A stretch of DNA of 64,000 bases, taken from contig NZ_JBBGZW010000001.1 of the NCBI RefSeq assembly GCF_037479095.1, forward strand, positions 3,782,001 through 3,846,000, read 5' to 3'. Position numbers and translations under genes: made by a program. Numbering within the stretch: the stretch's first letter is position 1; each line of letters starts with the position of its first letter. The notes beneath the pieces were generated by a model. The model made no database searches. It was given only the letters and a program-made list of their open reading frames with translations, and had not been told where the DNA came from. Positions 51,478-61,439 of the stretch are shown here, piece after piece. Source of the stretch: Pantoea nemavictus (GTDB taxonomy: Bacteria; Pseudomonadota; Gammaproteobacteria; Enterobacterales; Enterobacteriaceae).

Positions 51478-51715
51478 CTGTTTCTCCTGGTTAGTATCCT
51501 GCTTCATATTGACCACATATTTGGCCCATGTTCCGCTTTTTGCTGCATCTGCGGGAAAACTCGGAATTATCTGTAGCAGCGACCGCACGCCAAATTTCCC
51601 ACGATGCGGTCACAGTTTCCCGCTCTGCGATCTGACAGGCTGGCACCGATCGCCCAATGTTAATAACAGGTTTCATAGTTGTTAATCGCCACTCTGTCCC
51701 GCAAGGAGAAACACC

Positions 51716-53236
51716 ATGCGTTACGCTGCTCCGGGAGAACAAGGTTCTCTCATTACTCTGCAATCGCGTTATGGCAACTTTATCAACGGCGAATTTGTTG
51801 CGCCGGTGAATGGAAATTACTTCCTCAACACCTCCCCAATTAATGCTTCCACCATTGGCGAATTTCCGCGCTCGGATCGCGCTGATATCGATAACGCCGT
51901 TGCCGCCGCGCAGGCCGCCGCCGATGCGTGGGGCAAAACCTCGCCGCAGGCACGATCGTTAGTGCTGCTAAAAATTGCTGACCGGCTGGAAGAGAATCTG
52001 GAATACATCGCAGTCAATGAGACCTGGGATAACGGCAAGCCGGTGCGCGAAACGCTGGCCGCCGATCTGCCGCTGGCGGTCGATCACTTTCGCTATTTCG
52101 CTGGCTGCGTGCGTGCGCAGGAAGGGACAGCGGCTGAAATCGATGAGCTCACCGCCGCCTACCACTTCCACGAACCGCTGGGCGTGGTAGGGCAAATCAT
52201 TCCATGGAATTTCCCGCTGCTGATGGCGGCATGGAAACTGGCGCCGGCACTGGGCGCAGGCAACTGCGTGGTGTTGAAACCGGCTGAGCAAACGCCGCTG
52301 TCAATTACGCTGTTTATGGAGGTGATTAAAGATCTGCTGCCGCCGGGCGTGATTAACGTGGTGCACGGCTACGGTAAAGAGGCCGGCGAAGCGCTGGCGT
52401 CGCATCCGGGTATCGCCAAAATCGCCTTTACCGGATCAACTGCCACTGGGGGGCATATTCTCGAGCTGGCCGCGAAAAGTCTCATCCCGTCCACCGTCGA
52501 GTTAGGCGGAAAATCGCCGAACATTTTCTTCGAAGACATCATGGACGCGGAGGAGAGTTTCATTGAGAAAGCCGCAGAAGGCGTGGTGCTCGGCTTCCTC
52601 AATCAGGGTGAAGTCTGTACCTGTCCGTCACGCGCGCTGGTGCAGGAGTCGATCTTCGAGCCGTTTATGGCAGCGGTGATGAAGCGTATCAAAACCATCA
52701 AACGTGGCGATCCGCTGGATACCGATACCATGATTGGTGCGCAGGCCTCGCAGCAGCAGTTCGATAAAATCCTCTCTTATCTGGAAATCGCGCAGCAAGA
52801 GGGCGCGCAGGTGCTGCACGGCGGCGGCGTGGAGAAGATCGGTGAGGAGTTTGCCAGCGGCTACTATATCCAGCCGACGTTGCTGAAAGGTGACAACAGC
52901 ATGCGCGTGTTCCAGGAGGAGATCTTTGGGCCGGTGGTTGGCGTGCTGACCTTCAAAGATGAAGCCGAAGCGCTCGCCATCGCCAATGACTCGATTTATG
53001 GTCTCGGCGCGGGCGTGTGGACGCGTGATATCAACCGTGCCTATCGCATGGGCCGTGCAATCAAAGCCGGTCGCGTGTGGACCAACTGTTATCACCTCTA
53101 TCCGGCACATGCGGCGTTTGGCGGCTATAAAAAATCGGGTATCGGCCGCGAAACCCATAAAATGATGCTCGACCATTATCAGCAAACCAAAAACCTGCTG
53201 GTGAGCTACAGCACCCAACCGCTCGGTTTCTTCTGA
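51716..53236 (+). CDS. aldB: AldB-type aldehyde dehydrogenase
   Basis: This NAD(P)-dependent dehydrogenase of acetaldehyde and related aldehydes has 506 residues. It has the cofactor segment [20 protein letters not shown], the [11 protein letters not shown] loop, the catalytic glutamate in [11 protein letters not shown], and the catalytic cysteine in [11 protein letters not shown], all typical of AldB/ExaC/AcoD proteins. AAGGAG precedes the ATG. It is monocistronic. The 238-bp upstream region shows no site I can name. Confidence 0.9.
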   Translation: MRYAAPGEQGSLITLQSRYGNFINGEFVAPVNGNYFLNTSPINASTIGEFPRSDRADIDNAVAAAQAAADAWGKTSPQARSLVLLKIADRLEENLEYIAVNETWDNGKPVRETLAADLPLAVDHFRYFAGCVRAQEGTAAEIDELTAAYHFHEPLGVVGQIIPWNFPLLMAAWKLAPALGAGNCVVLKPAEQTPLSITLFMEVIKDLLPPGVINVVHGYGKEAGEALASHPGIAKIAFTGSTATGGHILELAAKSLIPSTVELGGKSPNIFFEDIMDAEESFIEKAAEGVVLGFLNQGEVCTCPSRALVQESIFEPFMAAVMKRIKTIKRGDPLDTDTMIGAQASQQQFDKILSYLEIAQQEGAQVLHGGGVEKIGEEFASGYYIQPTLLKGDNSMRVFQEEIFGPVVGVLTFKDEAEALAIANDSIYGLGAGVWTRDINRAYRMGRAIKAGRVWTNCYHLYPAHAAFGGYKKSGIGRETHKMMLDHYQQTKNLLVSYSTQPLGFF

Positions 53237-53408
53237 TCCACCAAGGGCAGTAGAGTCATCTGCTGCCCGTTCATCTCTCCGTCATCTTGCCTCTGCAGGA
53301 TAGTCCTGTCGCAAGAAATTTCCGATTACGTAACATCTTTAAGCCAGGTCTTGTGTTCTTTAAAGGGCGTGATTTGCCAGAATGGCCCACCTATTTTAAG
53401 GAGATCCC

Positions 53409-53621
53409 ATGAACTCGTTGTACAACTACCTGGAACAGCACGATGAGATGCTGGACGGTGTCGAACAAAATATTATTACGGTAAATCTGCCTGGGCGTCA
53501 GGCGGTGTATGTAATTGGTCAGAATGATGCTGACCTGCTGCTGGAAGTGAAAGCGCGCGAAATCGCCACGGCGCAGCGCATAGAGACGTTGCGTCAGCTG
53601 GAGAGTCAATTCCGTTTTTAA
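53409..53621 (+). CDS. Small hypothetical protein
   Basis: This 70-residue protein begins MNSLYNYLEQHDEMLDGVEQ with a perfect AAGGAG site. It has a short beta-like centre (GRQAVYVIGQNDADLLLEV) and a helical end (AREIATAQRIETLRQLES). It has no signal peptide. I recognise no family. It stands 172 bp after aldB and before a strong terminator, so it is probably its own unit. Confidence 0.65.
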   Translation: MNSLYNYLEQHDEMLDGVEQNIITVNLPGRQAVYVIGQNDADLLLEVKAREIATAQRIETLRQLESQFRF

Positions 53622-53671
53622 CTTTTTTGCTTTGCCTCATTCGATGATCAATTTGTCAGAAATATCGCAAT

Positions 53672-53705
53672 AAAAAAGCCGCTATCACACGATAACGGCT
53701 TTTTT
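53672..53705. terminator. Bidirectional terminator
   Basis: AAAAAAGCCGCTATC-ACAC-GATAACGGCTTTTTT forms a stem with one mismatch, flanked by A and T runs. It ends both the small gene at 53409 and the convergent fumarase gene. Confidence 0.9.
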
Positions 53706-53722
53706 GTGCTGCGATGCGTATA

Positions 53723-55366
53723 TTACTTCACGCAGGCCGCGCAGTTGTTGTGAATCTGCTGGAAGAAGTCGTTTCCTTTGTCATCCACCAGAATGAACGC
53801 CGGGAAGTTTTCCACTTCGATTTTCCAAATCGCTTCCATGCCAAGCTCGGCATACTCCACGCATTCCAGACTCTTAATGCTCTGCTGTGCCAGTACCGCT
53901 GCCGGGCCGCCGATGCTTCCCAGGTAGAAGCCGCCGTGTTTTTGACACGCATCGGTAACCTGCTTGCTGCGGTTGCCCTTCGCCAGCATCACCATGCTGC
54001 CGCCGTTGGCCTGCAGCAGATCAACGTAGGAGTCCATACGACCTGCAGTCGTTGGGCCGAGTGAGCCAGAAGCATAACCTTCTGGCGTCTTGGCCGGACC
54101 CGCGTAATACACCGGATGATCTTTGATGTATTGCGGCAAACCTTCGCCGTCATCAATACGCTCTTTCAGCTTGGCATGTGCAATGTCGCGCGCCACGATG
54201 ATGGTGCCATTCAATGACAGGCGCGTGGAGACCGGATACGCCGACAGCAGCGCCAGAATCTCGCTCATTGGCTGGTTCAGATCGACATGTACCACTTCAC
54301 CTTCGCCCTGCTGACGCAGCTCTTCCGGAATGTAGCGGCCCGGATTATCTTCCATCTTCTCAATCCAGATGCCTTCGCGGTTGATTTTGGCTTTGATGTT
54401 ACGGTCAGCGGAGCAAGACACGCCCATGCCCACCGGGCAGGATGCGCCGTGACGTGGCAGACGCACTACGCGGATATCGTGCGCGAAGTATTTACCGCCA
54501 AACTGCGCGCCCAAGCCCAGCTCCTGCGACGCTTTCAGCAACTCTTCTTCCAGCTGCACATCGCGGAAGGCCTGACCATGTTCGTTGCCTTCAGTCGGCA
54601 GTGAATCGTAGTAGTGGGTTGAAGCCAGCTTAACGGTTTTCAGTGTGCTTTCTGCGGAGGTGCCGCCGATGACAAAGGCGATGTGGTACGGCGGGCAGGC
54701 CGCGGTGCCCAGCGACATCATCTTATCGACCAGGTAGTTCTTCAGCTTAGCTGGCGTAATCAGCGCTTTGGTTTCCTGATACAGATAGGTTTTGTTAGCG
54801 GAACCGCCACCTTTAGCAATGCACAGGAATTTGTACTCGTCGCCATCCACGCTGTAGAGATCGATCTGCGCCGGCAGGTTGGTACCGGTATTCACCTCTT
54901 TATACATATCCAGCGCGGCGTTCTGTGAGTAGCGCAGGTTATCTTCAATAAAGGTGTTGTAGACGCCCTGTGACAGCGCGGCTTCATCGCCGCCGCCGGT
55001 CCAGACGCGCTGGCCTTTTTTACCCATGATGATGGCGGTGCCGGTGTCCTGACAGGTTGGCAGCACGCCTTTCGCGGCAATTTCCGAGTTACGCAGGAAC
55101 TGCAGCGCGACATATTTATCGTTCTTGCTGGCTTCATCATCGGCAAGAATCGCGGCGACCTGCGCCTGGTGCGAAGCGCGCAGCATAAAGGACGCATCAT
55201 GGAATGCCTGCTTCGCCAGCAGCGTCAGCGCTTTAGGATCGACTTTCAGGACTTCTTCGCCATCGAAGTTGGCTACCGAGACGTAATCACGGCTCAGCAG
55301 ATAGTATTCAGTATCATCTTTGGCGAGAGGAAACGGATTCTGGTAATAGAAGGGTTTGTTCGACAT
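53723..55366 (-). CDS. Class I fumarate hydratase (FumA/FumB-type)
   Basis: This [4Fe-4S] enzyme interconverts malate and fumarate. The 547-residue product has the three cluster cysteines in [10 protein letters not shown] (C105), [11 protein letters not shown] and [11 protein letters not shown], matching E. coli FumA/FumB. Its gene context with a dicarboxylate antiporter, a fumarate reductase and DcuSR suggests the anaerobic FumB-like role of turning malate into fumarate. It is downstream of the antiporter gene on the same strand, 164 bp away. Confidence 0.94.
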   Translation of the reverse strand: MSNKPFYYQNPFPLAKDDTEYYLLSRDYVSVANFDGEEVLKVDPKALTLLAKQAFHDASFMLRASHQAQVAAILADDEASKNDKYVALQFLRNSEIAAKGVLPTCQDTGTAIIMGKKGQRVWTGGGDEAALSQGVYNTFIEDNLRYSQNAALDMYKEVNTGTNLPAQIDLYSVDGDEYKFLCIAKGGGSANKTYLYQETKALITPAKLKNYLVDKMMSLGTAACPPYHIAFVIGGTSAESTLKTVKLASTHYYDSLPTEGNEHGQAFRDVQLEEELLKASQELGLGAQFGGKYFAHDIRVVRLPRHGASCPVGMGVSCSADRNIKAKINREGIWIEKMEDNPGRYIPEELRQQGEGEVVHVDLNQPMSEILALLSAYPVSTRLSLNGTIIVARDIAHAKLKERIDDGEGLPQYIKDHPVYYAGPAKTPEGYASGSLGPTTAGRMDSYVDLLQANGGSMVMLAKGNRSKQVTDACQKHGGFYLGSIGGPAAVLAQQSIKSLECVEYAELGMEAIWKIEVENFPAFILVDDKGNDFFQQIHNNCAACVK

Positions 55367-55441
55367 GTTGGCTCACTTAGCTTCGTGTTGCCCGCCAGCA
55401 TGACGGGCGACAAATTAGGCAATCTGTTATTTGATTTTTCT

Positions 55442-55474
55442 CTCGCCAGCCCTCCGCAGGGGCTGACTGGCGAG
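55442..55474. other. Hairpin between antiporter and fumarase genes
   Basis: CTCGCCAG and CTGGCGAG form an 8-bp stem around a GC-rich inner hairpin. It lies 57 bp after the antiporter stop. There is no T-run on the coding strand, so it may act in RNA processing and differential expression of the two genes rather than termination. Confidence 0.45.
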
Positions 55475-55530
55475 CATCATAACATTTTCACGGTAATACG
55501 CGGCTCCGTTTTAACATCGAAGCAACATCA

Positions 55531-57042
55531 TCAGAACATCATCACCATCCATGGATAGGCGACAACCATCAGCAGAACCAGGAACAACGCACCGAAGATG
55601 GTACCGAGACGCCAATAATCTTTGGTTGGCAAATAGCCGCTGCCGTAGTAAATCGGGCTTGGGCCGGTGCCGTACGGGGTGATAATGCCCATCACGCCGA
55701 GAGAAACACACATCATCAAACAGAATACCGGCATGTTGATGCCCGGGATGGAGGCGGCAATGGTCAACATCGCTGGCAGCAGCGCCGTGGTGTGCGCCGT
55801 GGTACTGGCGAACAGGTAGTGCAGCAGATAGAAGGCGACTAACAGGACCACGGCAGAAACTTGCGGGTCATAGCCTTGTAGCAGCATCGCACCTTCTTTA
55901 CCCAGCCAGGCGATGAAGCCAACGCGTGCTAAGCCATCGGCGAGGGCGACCAGCGTGGCGAACCAGGCAAAAGTGTTCCAGGCTGCTTTGTTGCTGGTGA
56001 TGTCATTCCAATTCAGTACACCGGTCCACAGCATCAGCACGATAACCAACAGTGCGGCCATCGCCGGTTCAATCCACGCTGTGGCGAAGATCCACATCAT
56101 CAGCGCAGCCACCACGAAGCCCAGCAGCAGGATTTCGTTGCGTTTCAGTTTGCCCAGTTTCGCCAGCTCAGCAGTCGCCCAGCGCGGCACTTCATCATTC
56201 ACTTTCACTTCTGGCGGATAGAGCCAGTAGGCCAGCAGCGGCATGGTGAGAATCAGCAGCACACCCAGTGGCAGGAAGGCGAGGAACCACATGCCCCATG
56301 AGATATCGAAGCCGACCACGCTTTTGACCAGCGCCAGCGCCAGCAGGTTAGGTGCCAGAGCCGAAAGGAACATTGAACTGGTGATACACGCGGCGGTGAT
56401 CGCTACCCACATCAGGTAAGAACCAATCTTGCGTGCGCTCGGATCGTTAGGTTTTGAACCGTAGAGCGGCGGCAGGTTGGCGATAATCGGGTAGATGGTA
56501 CCGCCACTGCGTGCGGTGTTCGACGGCGTAAACGGCGCCAGCAGCAGGTCAGCGAAGGTAATCGCATAACCGAGCGTCAGGCTACGACGACCAAGATATT
56601 TCACCAGAATCAGCGCCAGGCGGCGACCAAACTGGGTTTTATCGTAGCCCGCAGCGAACATAAAGGCACCGAAGATCAGCCAGACCGTAGAGTTGCCGAA
56701 GCCGCTCACTGCCCATTTGAATGACTGCGCGGCGGTTTTGAACTTGGGATCGGCCAGTTCCGCTGGGCTAAACAGCACCCATTGGCTGAACAGCGCAATG
56801 ATCACCACGCCGGTCAAGCCGATGACCGCGCCGGGTAACGGCTCAAAAATCAATCCAACAATGACCCCGACAAAAATGGCAAAGAAGTGCCATGCGTAAG
56901 GCTCGAGTCCTGCCGGCGTCGGCACCAGCAGCAACAGCACAGCGACAACAATTGGCAGGCACAACATAATCAGGCGGTTCTTTTTCCCCGGTGCCGCAGG
57001 CGGCGCGGGTAGTGATTCACTCTGGGTGGTTTGTGTGTTCAT
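55531..57042 (-). CDS. DASS-family C4-dicarboxylate antiporter (TtdT/CitT-like)
   Basis: This 503-residue inner-membrane protein has 12-14 hydrophobic segments and DASS signatures (LLAPFTPSNTARSGGTIYPI; ITPYGTGPSPIYYGSGYLPT), very close to tartrate/succinate and citrate/succinate antiporters of E. coli. Here it probably exchanges fumarate, malate or tartrate for succinate. The ATG at 57042 (MNTQTTQSES) is preferred over a TTG at 57057. An FNR box lies 192 bp upstream. Confidence 0.9.
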   Translation of the reverse strand: MNTQTTQSESLPAPPAAPGKKNRLIMLCLPIVVAVLLLLVPTPAGLEPYAWHFFAIFVGVIVGLIFEPLPGAVIGLTGVVIIALFSQWVLFSPAELADPKFKTAAQSFKWAVSGFGNSTVWLIFGAFMFAAGYDKTQFGRRLALILVKYLGRRSLTLGYAITFADLLLAPFTPSNTARSGGTIYPIIANLPPLYGSKPNDPSARKIGSYLMWVAITAACITSSMFLSALAPNLLALALVKSVVGFDISWGMWFLAFLPLGVLLILTMPLLAYWLYPPEVKVNDEVPRWATAELAKLGKLKRNEILLLGFVVAALMMWIFATAWIEPAMAALLVIVLMLWTGVLNWNDITSNKAAWNTFAWFATLVALADGLARVGFIAWLGKEGAMLLQGYDPQVSAVVLLVAFYLLHYLFASTTAHTTALLPAMLTIAASIPGINMPVFCLMMCVSLGVMGIITPYGTGPSPIYYGSGYLPTKDYWRLGTIFGALFLVLLMVVAYPWMVMMF

Positions 57043-57233
57043 AGTTTTGGTCTGCAAGTTATGGAGATGCGGTTATACGCCCCGAACTAAGTGGGTTTAT
57101 TTAGTTACAAAACCCTTGTAGCAGATTAGTCGTGACATTTAAAACTGAGTTTTAATAAATCGCTATTTGCAAAATTCGATACGCGAATTATCTATTGAAT
57201 GTGAGTATGATGCGATTAATTAAAATATCTATT

Positions 57234-57247
57234 TTGATCTAGATCAA
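57234..57247. promoter_or_regulatory. Perfect FNR box
   Basis: TTGATCTAGATCAA matches the FNR consensus TTGAT-N4-ATCAA at every fixed position. It lies on the antiporter side of the divergent region. Confidence 0.8.
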
Positions 57248-57421
57248 TAAAATTTATTCGTGTTTTTTTTGCATTAAGCGTGCGCCTGTTAATAAACGAA
57301 CCATTAGGTGAAAATTAACTGTGTGAGGCAAACGAAACGCCACAAATCAAGCAAAAAACAGAGAGGGATGGTGATTTATCTTTATGATAAGGCTGGTTTT
57401 GTTTTAAATGTAAGGAAAAAG

Positions 57422-57435
57422 TTGATTTTTGTCAA
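57422..57435. promoter_or_regulatory. Near-perfect FNR box
   Basis: TTGATTTTTGTCAA matches TTGAT-N4-ATCAA with one mismatch. It lies 212 bp upstream of the fumarate-reductase-type ATG. Confidence 0.6.
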
Positions 57436-57647
57436 GTCTTGGTTAAAACTTAGCGGAACGCAGCTTTCAGCAATGAGCATCAAATATTATTTTCATGCGT
57501 AAAACTTATATAACTAACGAATAAGGTTATGTAAGTAAATAAAATGGTATATTTATGGCATGAAGTCGGACCACTCAAATAAATATAAATTCCTCCGAAC
57601 CGCCAAAGAATTGAATACAAAATTTCTTAATTCTGGAGTTGCTCATC

Positions 57648-60428
57648 ATGAATACGCTCACCCCGATTCTTAATCCGCTTACGCTACCGAAAGGTGCGGT
57701 GCTCAAAAACCGTTTGGTTATGGCGCCGATGACCACCTGTACAGGTTACTTTGACGGCGGTGTTACCAGTGACCTTGTCGAATATTATCGCGTGCGTGCC
57801 GGCAGCATCGGCACCGTAATTGTTGAATGCTGCTTTGTTGATAACCGCGGCCCGGCGTTCCCTGGCGCACTCGGCATCGATAGCGATAACAAAATTCCCG
57901 GCCTGGCGAAAATCGCGCACGCCATCAAGTCTCAAGGCTCCAAAGCGATCCTGCAGATTTATCACGGCGGCCGTATGGTGGAACCTGCGCTGATCGGCGG
58001 TAAAACGCCGGTCGCGCCTAGCGCCATCGCCGCACCGCGTGAAGGCGCCACCACGCCACAAGCGCTGACGGCAGAAGAAGTCGACGTGATGATCACCAAG
58101 TTTGGTGATGCGGTGAACCGTGCCATCAAAGCCGGCTTTGATGGCGTGGAAATTCACGGTGCAAATACCTATCTCATCCAACAGTTCTACTCGCCAAACT
58201 CGAACCAGCGTGATGATAAGTGGGGCGGCAGCCGCGATAATCGTGCCCGTTTCCCACTGGAAGTGCTGGAGATCACCCACAAAATGGCCGACCGTTTTGC
58301 CGCGGCGGATTTCGTCATTGGTTATCGCTTCTCACCGGAAGAGCTGGAAGTCCCAGGTATCCGCTGGGATGACACGCTGTACCTGCTGGAAAAACTGGCC
58401 GAACGCGGCCTCGATTACGTGCACTTCTCCGTCGGCCAACTGCTGCGTCCGTCGATAGTCGATACCCAGGATCCAACGCCGCTGATCACCAAATACCTTG
58501 CCCAGCGCTCACCAAACCTGGCGAAAGTGCCGGTGATTGGCGTCGGCGGCATTGTGAATAAAGAAGATGCCGAGAATGCGCTGGAGCACGGTTTCGATCT
58601 GGTTGCGGTCGGTAAAGCCTGTATCGCCTATCCGGACTGGGCCGATCGCGCGATCAAAAATCAGCATATGGAGTTGTACATTGACAGCACCAAGCGCGAA
58701 GAGCTGACCATCCCGGAACCGCTGTGGCGCTTCTCGCTGGTGGATGCGATGATTCGCGACGTCAGCGATACCGGGCGTAAGTACAAGGCCGGCGTTTATC
58801 AGGCCAAAGTCGAAGCCGAAGCGCTGAAGCTGAAAATCAACGTGACGCTGGATACCGACCGTATTACCGACATTTCACTGGTGCCGGATCCGAGCCTCGA
58901 TGTCGACTTCACCAGCACCTTCGAGAGCCTGCGTGAACGCATTCTGGTGGCGAACAGCCCACACGTGGATGCCATCACCGGCGCCACTACGCAGAGTGAA
59001 GCGCTGAAAAAAGCGGTATCACGCGCCATGACCACCTCAAGCAAAGAGTATGTGATTGAGGAGGGCGGTAACCCTAACGCACCGGTTAATTACGATGTGG
59101 TGGTGGTGGGCACCGGCGGTGCCGGTCTGGCGGCAGCGATTCAGGCGCATGACGATGGCGCGCGTGTGGTAATCATCGAGAAGATGCCCACCATCGGCGG
59201 CAACACCATTAAAGCCTCAGTGGGTATGAACGCGGCTGAAACCCGTTATCAGAAGCTGAAAGGCATTGAAGACAGTAAAGAGCTGTTCTACGAAGAGACG
59301 CTGAAAGGCGGCAAATTCAAAAATAATCCGGTACTGCTGCGCGAATTTGTTGAGCAAGCACCTGAAGCGATTGAGTGGCTGGCGGCGAAAGAGATCGAGC
59401 TGTGCGATATCACTATCACCGGCGGTATGAGCATCGATCGTACGCATCGTCCGGAAGATCGTTCTGCGGTGGGTGGCTTCCTAATCAGCGGCCTGGTTAA
59501 AAATGTTAATCAGCGCAATATCGAAGTGCTGCTGGAAACCTCGGTGGCCGAAATCCTGGTGGAAAATGGCGCAGTCACTGGTGTCAAAGTGGTGGATGAG
59601 TACAACGATAGCCGTATCATCAACGCTAAAAGCGTGATTGTGGCCACCGGTGGCTTCAGTGCAAACCGCGAGATGGTGGTGAAATATCGCCCTGAGCTGG
59701 ATGGTTTTGTAACCACCAACCATAAAGGCGCCACCGGCAGCGGCATTGCCATGTTGCAACACATCGGCGCGGATACGGTGGATATGGGCGAGATTCAGAT
59801 TCACCCAACGGTTGAGCAAACCACCTCGTATCTGATTTCCGAAGCGATGCGCGGCGGCGGGGCAATCCTGGTCAGCCAGGCGGGCAAGCGTTTCTACAAC
59901 GAAATGGAAACCCGCGACAAAGTTTCTGCCGAGATCATCGCCCTGCCTGAGAAGAGCGCGTGGATCATTTTTGATGAGCAGGTTCGTGCTAACAACAAAG
60001 CGGCTGACGAATACATCGCCAAAGGCTTCGTGATTAGCGCACCAACGCCACACGAGCTGGCGGTGAAACTCAATATGGATCAGGAAGCGCTGCAAACCAC
60101 GCTGGGTCGTTACAACGAGTTCGTGGCGAAGCAGGACGACGAAGACTTTGGCCGTAAAACGGCGCTGCGTCATCCGCTGAACAAAGGCCCGTATTTTGCG
60201 ATTCGTATCGCACCGGGCGTGCACCACACCATGGGCGGCGTGACCATTAACACCGATACCGCGGTGCTGGATGCACAGAAAGCGGTGATTCCAGGTGCGT
60301 GGGCGGCAGGTGAAGTGGTCGGTGGCATCCACGGTGCTAACCGCATCGGCGGTAACGCGGTGGCCGATATCATCATCTTTGGTATCAAAGCCGGTCACAA
60401 TGCCGCTAAACTGGCGCTAGGACACTAA
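57648..60428 (+). CDS. Soluble three-domain NADH:fumarate reductase-type flavoenzyme
   Basis: This 926-residue cytoplasmic enzyme has three parts. Residues 1 to about 345 are an old-yellow-enzyme-like NADH:flavin oxidoreductase (VEIHGANTYLIQQF; WGGSRDNRARFP). Residues about 380-465 are an FMN_bind domain with the flavinylation motif DAITGATT (likely FMN-threonine T447). Residues about 480-926 are a fumarate-reductase flavoprotein with the FAD motif GTGGAG at 488-493 and active-site segments THRPEDR, METRDKVSAE, HHTMGG and GANRIGGN. No signal peptide is present. Klebsiella pneumoniae has a characterised soluble NADH:fumarate oxidoreductase of this design. Acrylate-type substrates are an alternative. 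The ATG at 57648 has a GGAG site. Confidence 0.9.
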   Translation: MNTLTPILNPLTLPKGAVLKNRLVMAPMTTCTGYFDGGVTSDLVEYYRVRAGSIGTVIVECCFVDNRGPAFPGALGIDSDNKIPGLAKIAHAIKSQGSKAILQIYHGGRMVEPALIGGKTPVAPSAIAAPREGATTPQALTAEEVDVMITKFGDAVNRAIKAGFDGVEIHGANTYLIQQFYSPNSNQRDDKWGGSRDNRARFPLEVLEITHKMADRFAAADFVIGYRFSPEELEVPGIRWDDTLYLLEKLAERGLDYVHFSVGQLLRPSIVDTQDPTPLITKYLAQRSPNLAKVPVIGVGGIVNKEDAENALEHGFDLVAVGKACIAYPDWADRAIKNQHMELYIDSTKREELTIPEPLWRFSLVDAMIRDVSDTGRKYKAGVYQAKVEAEALKLKINVTLDTDRITDISLVPDPSLDVDFTSTFESLRERILVANSPHVDAITGATTQSEALKKAVSRAMTTSSKEYVIEEGGNPNAPVNYDVVVVGTGGAGLAAAIQAHDDGARVVIIEKMPTIGGNTIKASVGMNAAETRYQKLKGIEDSKELFYEETLKGGKFKNNPVLLREFVEQAPEAIEWLAAKEIELCDITITGGMSIDRTHRPEDRSAVGGFLISGLVKNVNQRNIEVLLETSVAEILVENGAVTGVKVVDEYNDSRIINAKSVIVATGGFSANREMVVKYRPELDGFVTTNHKGATGSGIAMLQHIGADTVDMGEIQIHPTVEQTTSYLISEAMRGGGAILVSQAGKRFYNEMETRDKVSAEIIALPEKSAWIIFDEQVRANNKAADEYIAKGFVISAPTPHELAVKLNMDQEALQTTLGRYNEFVAKQDDEDFGRKTALRHPLNKGPYFAIRIAPGVHHTMGGVTINTDTAVLDAQKAVIPGAWAAGEVVGGIHGANRIGGNAVADIIIFGIKAGHNAAKLALGH

Positions 60429-60436
60429 GCTGTAAA

Positions 60437-60466
60437 GATGCCCGCCTTGTGCGGGCATCGTTTTCT
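60437..60466 (+). terminator. Hairpin between reductase and apbE
   Basis: GATGCCCGC-CTTGT-GCGGGCATC followed by GTTTTCTTT forms a 9-bp stem in the 51-bp gap. It looks like a partial terminator that would lower apbE expression relative to the reductase. Confidence 0.75.
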
Positions 60467-60479
60467 TTAGAGGCATGCA

Positions 60480-61439
60480 ATGACCGATGGCGTCTTCTCT
60501 TACTCTGCCGTACTTATGGGTTCGCCCATACTGCTCAAACTCTTCGACGACAATCCCACGCTAGCCCGCCAGGTTTTCCAACTCATCAAGCAGCAAGAAA
60601 ATCTGTTCACCGTTAATCGCGCTGAATCCGAAGTGATGTCGATCAATCAGGCCGCAGGCCGGAATCCGGTGGTGGTGAGCGAGCCGGTTTTCGCTTTGAT
60701 TAGCGTGGCACACGCCGTGAGCTTGCTACCGGATAGCGCGTTTAATTTCACTATCGGGCCGGTGGTGAAGCGCTGGAAGATTGGATTTCAGGGACGCGCG
60801 GTGCCGCCGGCAAACGAGATTGCTGCTCTGTTGAAGCTGACCGATCCGCATCAGGTGGTGCTTAATTCCGCCGATTGCTCGGTATTTCTGCTGCAGTCGG
60901 GCATGGAGATCGATCTCGGCGCCATCGCCAAAGGCTATATCGCCGATCGCGTACAGGCGTTTCTGCATCAGCAGGGCGTGCAGCAGGCGCTGATTAATCT
61001 GGGCGGTAATGTGCAAACGCTGGGCTCGCCGCCGCATGAACCGCAAGGTTGGGGCATCGGTCTGAAAAAACCCTTTGGACGTGATGATGAGCTGTTAGGC
61101 GTGCTGCAAGTGCAGGGTAAATCGGTGGTGACGTCGGGCATTTACGAGCGCTATTTCGAACGGGATGGCCGCTGCTGGCACCATATTTTTGATCCGCAAA
61201 ACGGCTATCCGCTCGATAATGAATTGCTGAGCGTGACGGTGATTTCCGATCGCTCAATTGATGGCGATATCTACACCACGCTGCTCTACGGCATGGGCGT
61301 AGAGCAAGGGCTGGCGTATCTCGCTGACCAGCCCGATATCGATGCGGTATTTGTTACGCGAGATCGGCAGATTATCTGCTCCTCGCCGCGCCACTTCCAA
61401 TTCCAGCAGCGCGATTTCGCCTGGCAGCTCCGTTACTGA
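60480..61439 (+). CDS. ApbE-family FMN transferase, cytoplasmic
   Basis: This enzyme attaches FMN from FAD to a Thr or Ser of FMN_bind domains. The 319-residue product has ApbE motifs (MGSPILLKLF; LGAIAKGYIADRV; LINLGGNVQTLG; HIFDPQNGYPLD). It lacks the usual lipoprotein signal, so it is cytoplasmic, fitting a cytoplasmic target. Its position directly after the reductase gene marks that protein as the substrate. Its end overlaps the dcuR end by 7 bp. Confidence 0.92.
   Translation: MTDGVFSYSAVLMGSPILLKLFDDNPTLARQVFQLIKQQENLFTVNRAESEVMSINQAAGRNPVVVSEPVFALISVAHAVSLLPDSAFNFTIGPVVKRWKIGFQGRAVPPANEIAALLKLTDPHQVVLNSADCSVFLLQSGMEIDLGAIAKGYIADRVQAFLHQQGVQQALINLGGNVQTLGSPPHEPQGWGIGLKKPFGRDDELLGVLQVQGKSVVTSGIYERYFERDGRCWHHIFDPQNGYPLDNELLSVTVISDRSIDGDIYTTLLYGMGVEQGLAYLADQPDIDAVFVTRDRQIICSSPRHFQFQQRDFAWQLRY

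Larger units (their letters stand above)
57043..57647. promoter_or_regulatory. 605-bp divergent control region
   Basis: This A+T-rich region separates the antiporter-fumarase genes from the fumarate-reductase-apbE genes. It holds two FNR-type boxes (57234-57247 and 57422-57435). DcuR sites are likely but their consensus is too loose to place. A short reading frame at 57308-57502 has no ribosome binding site and atypical composition and is not called. Confidence 0.7.

Noticed and set aside
57308..57502. 64-codon reading frame in the divergent control region
   Set aside because: It has no ribosome binding site, an A+T-driven Lys/Ile-rich composition, and it covers one of the FNR boxes. It is better explained as regulatory DNA.
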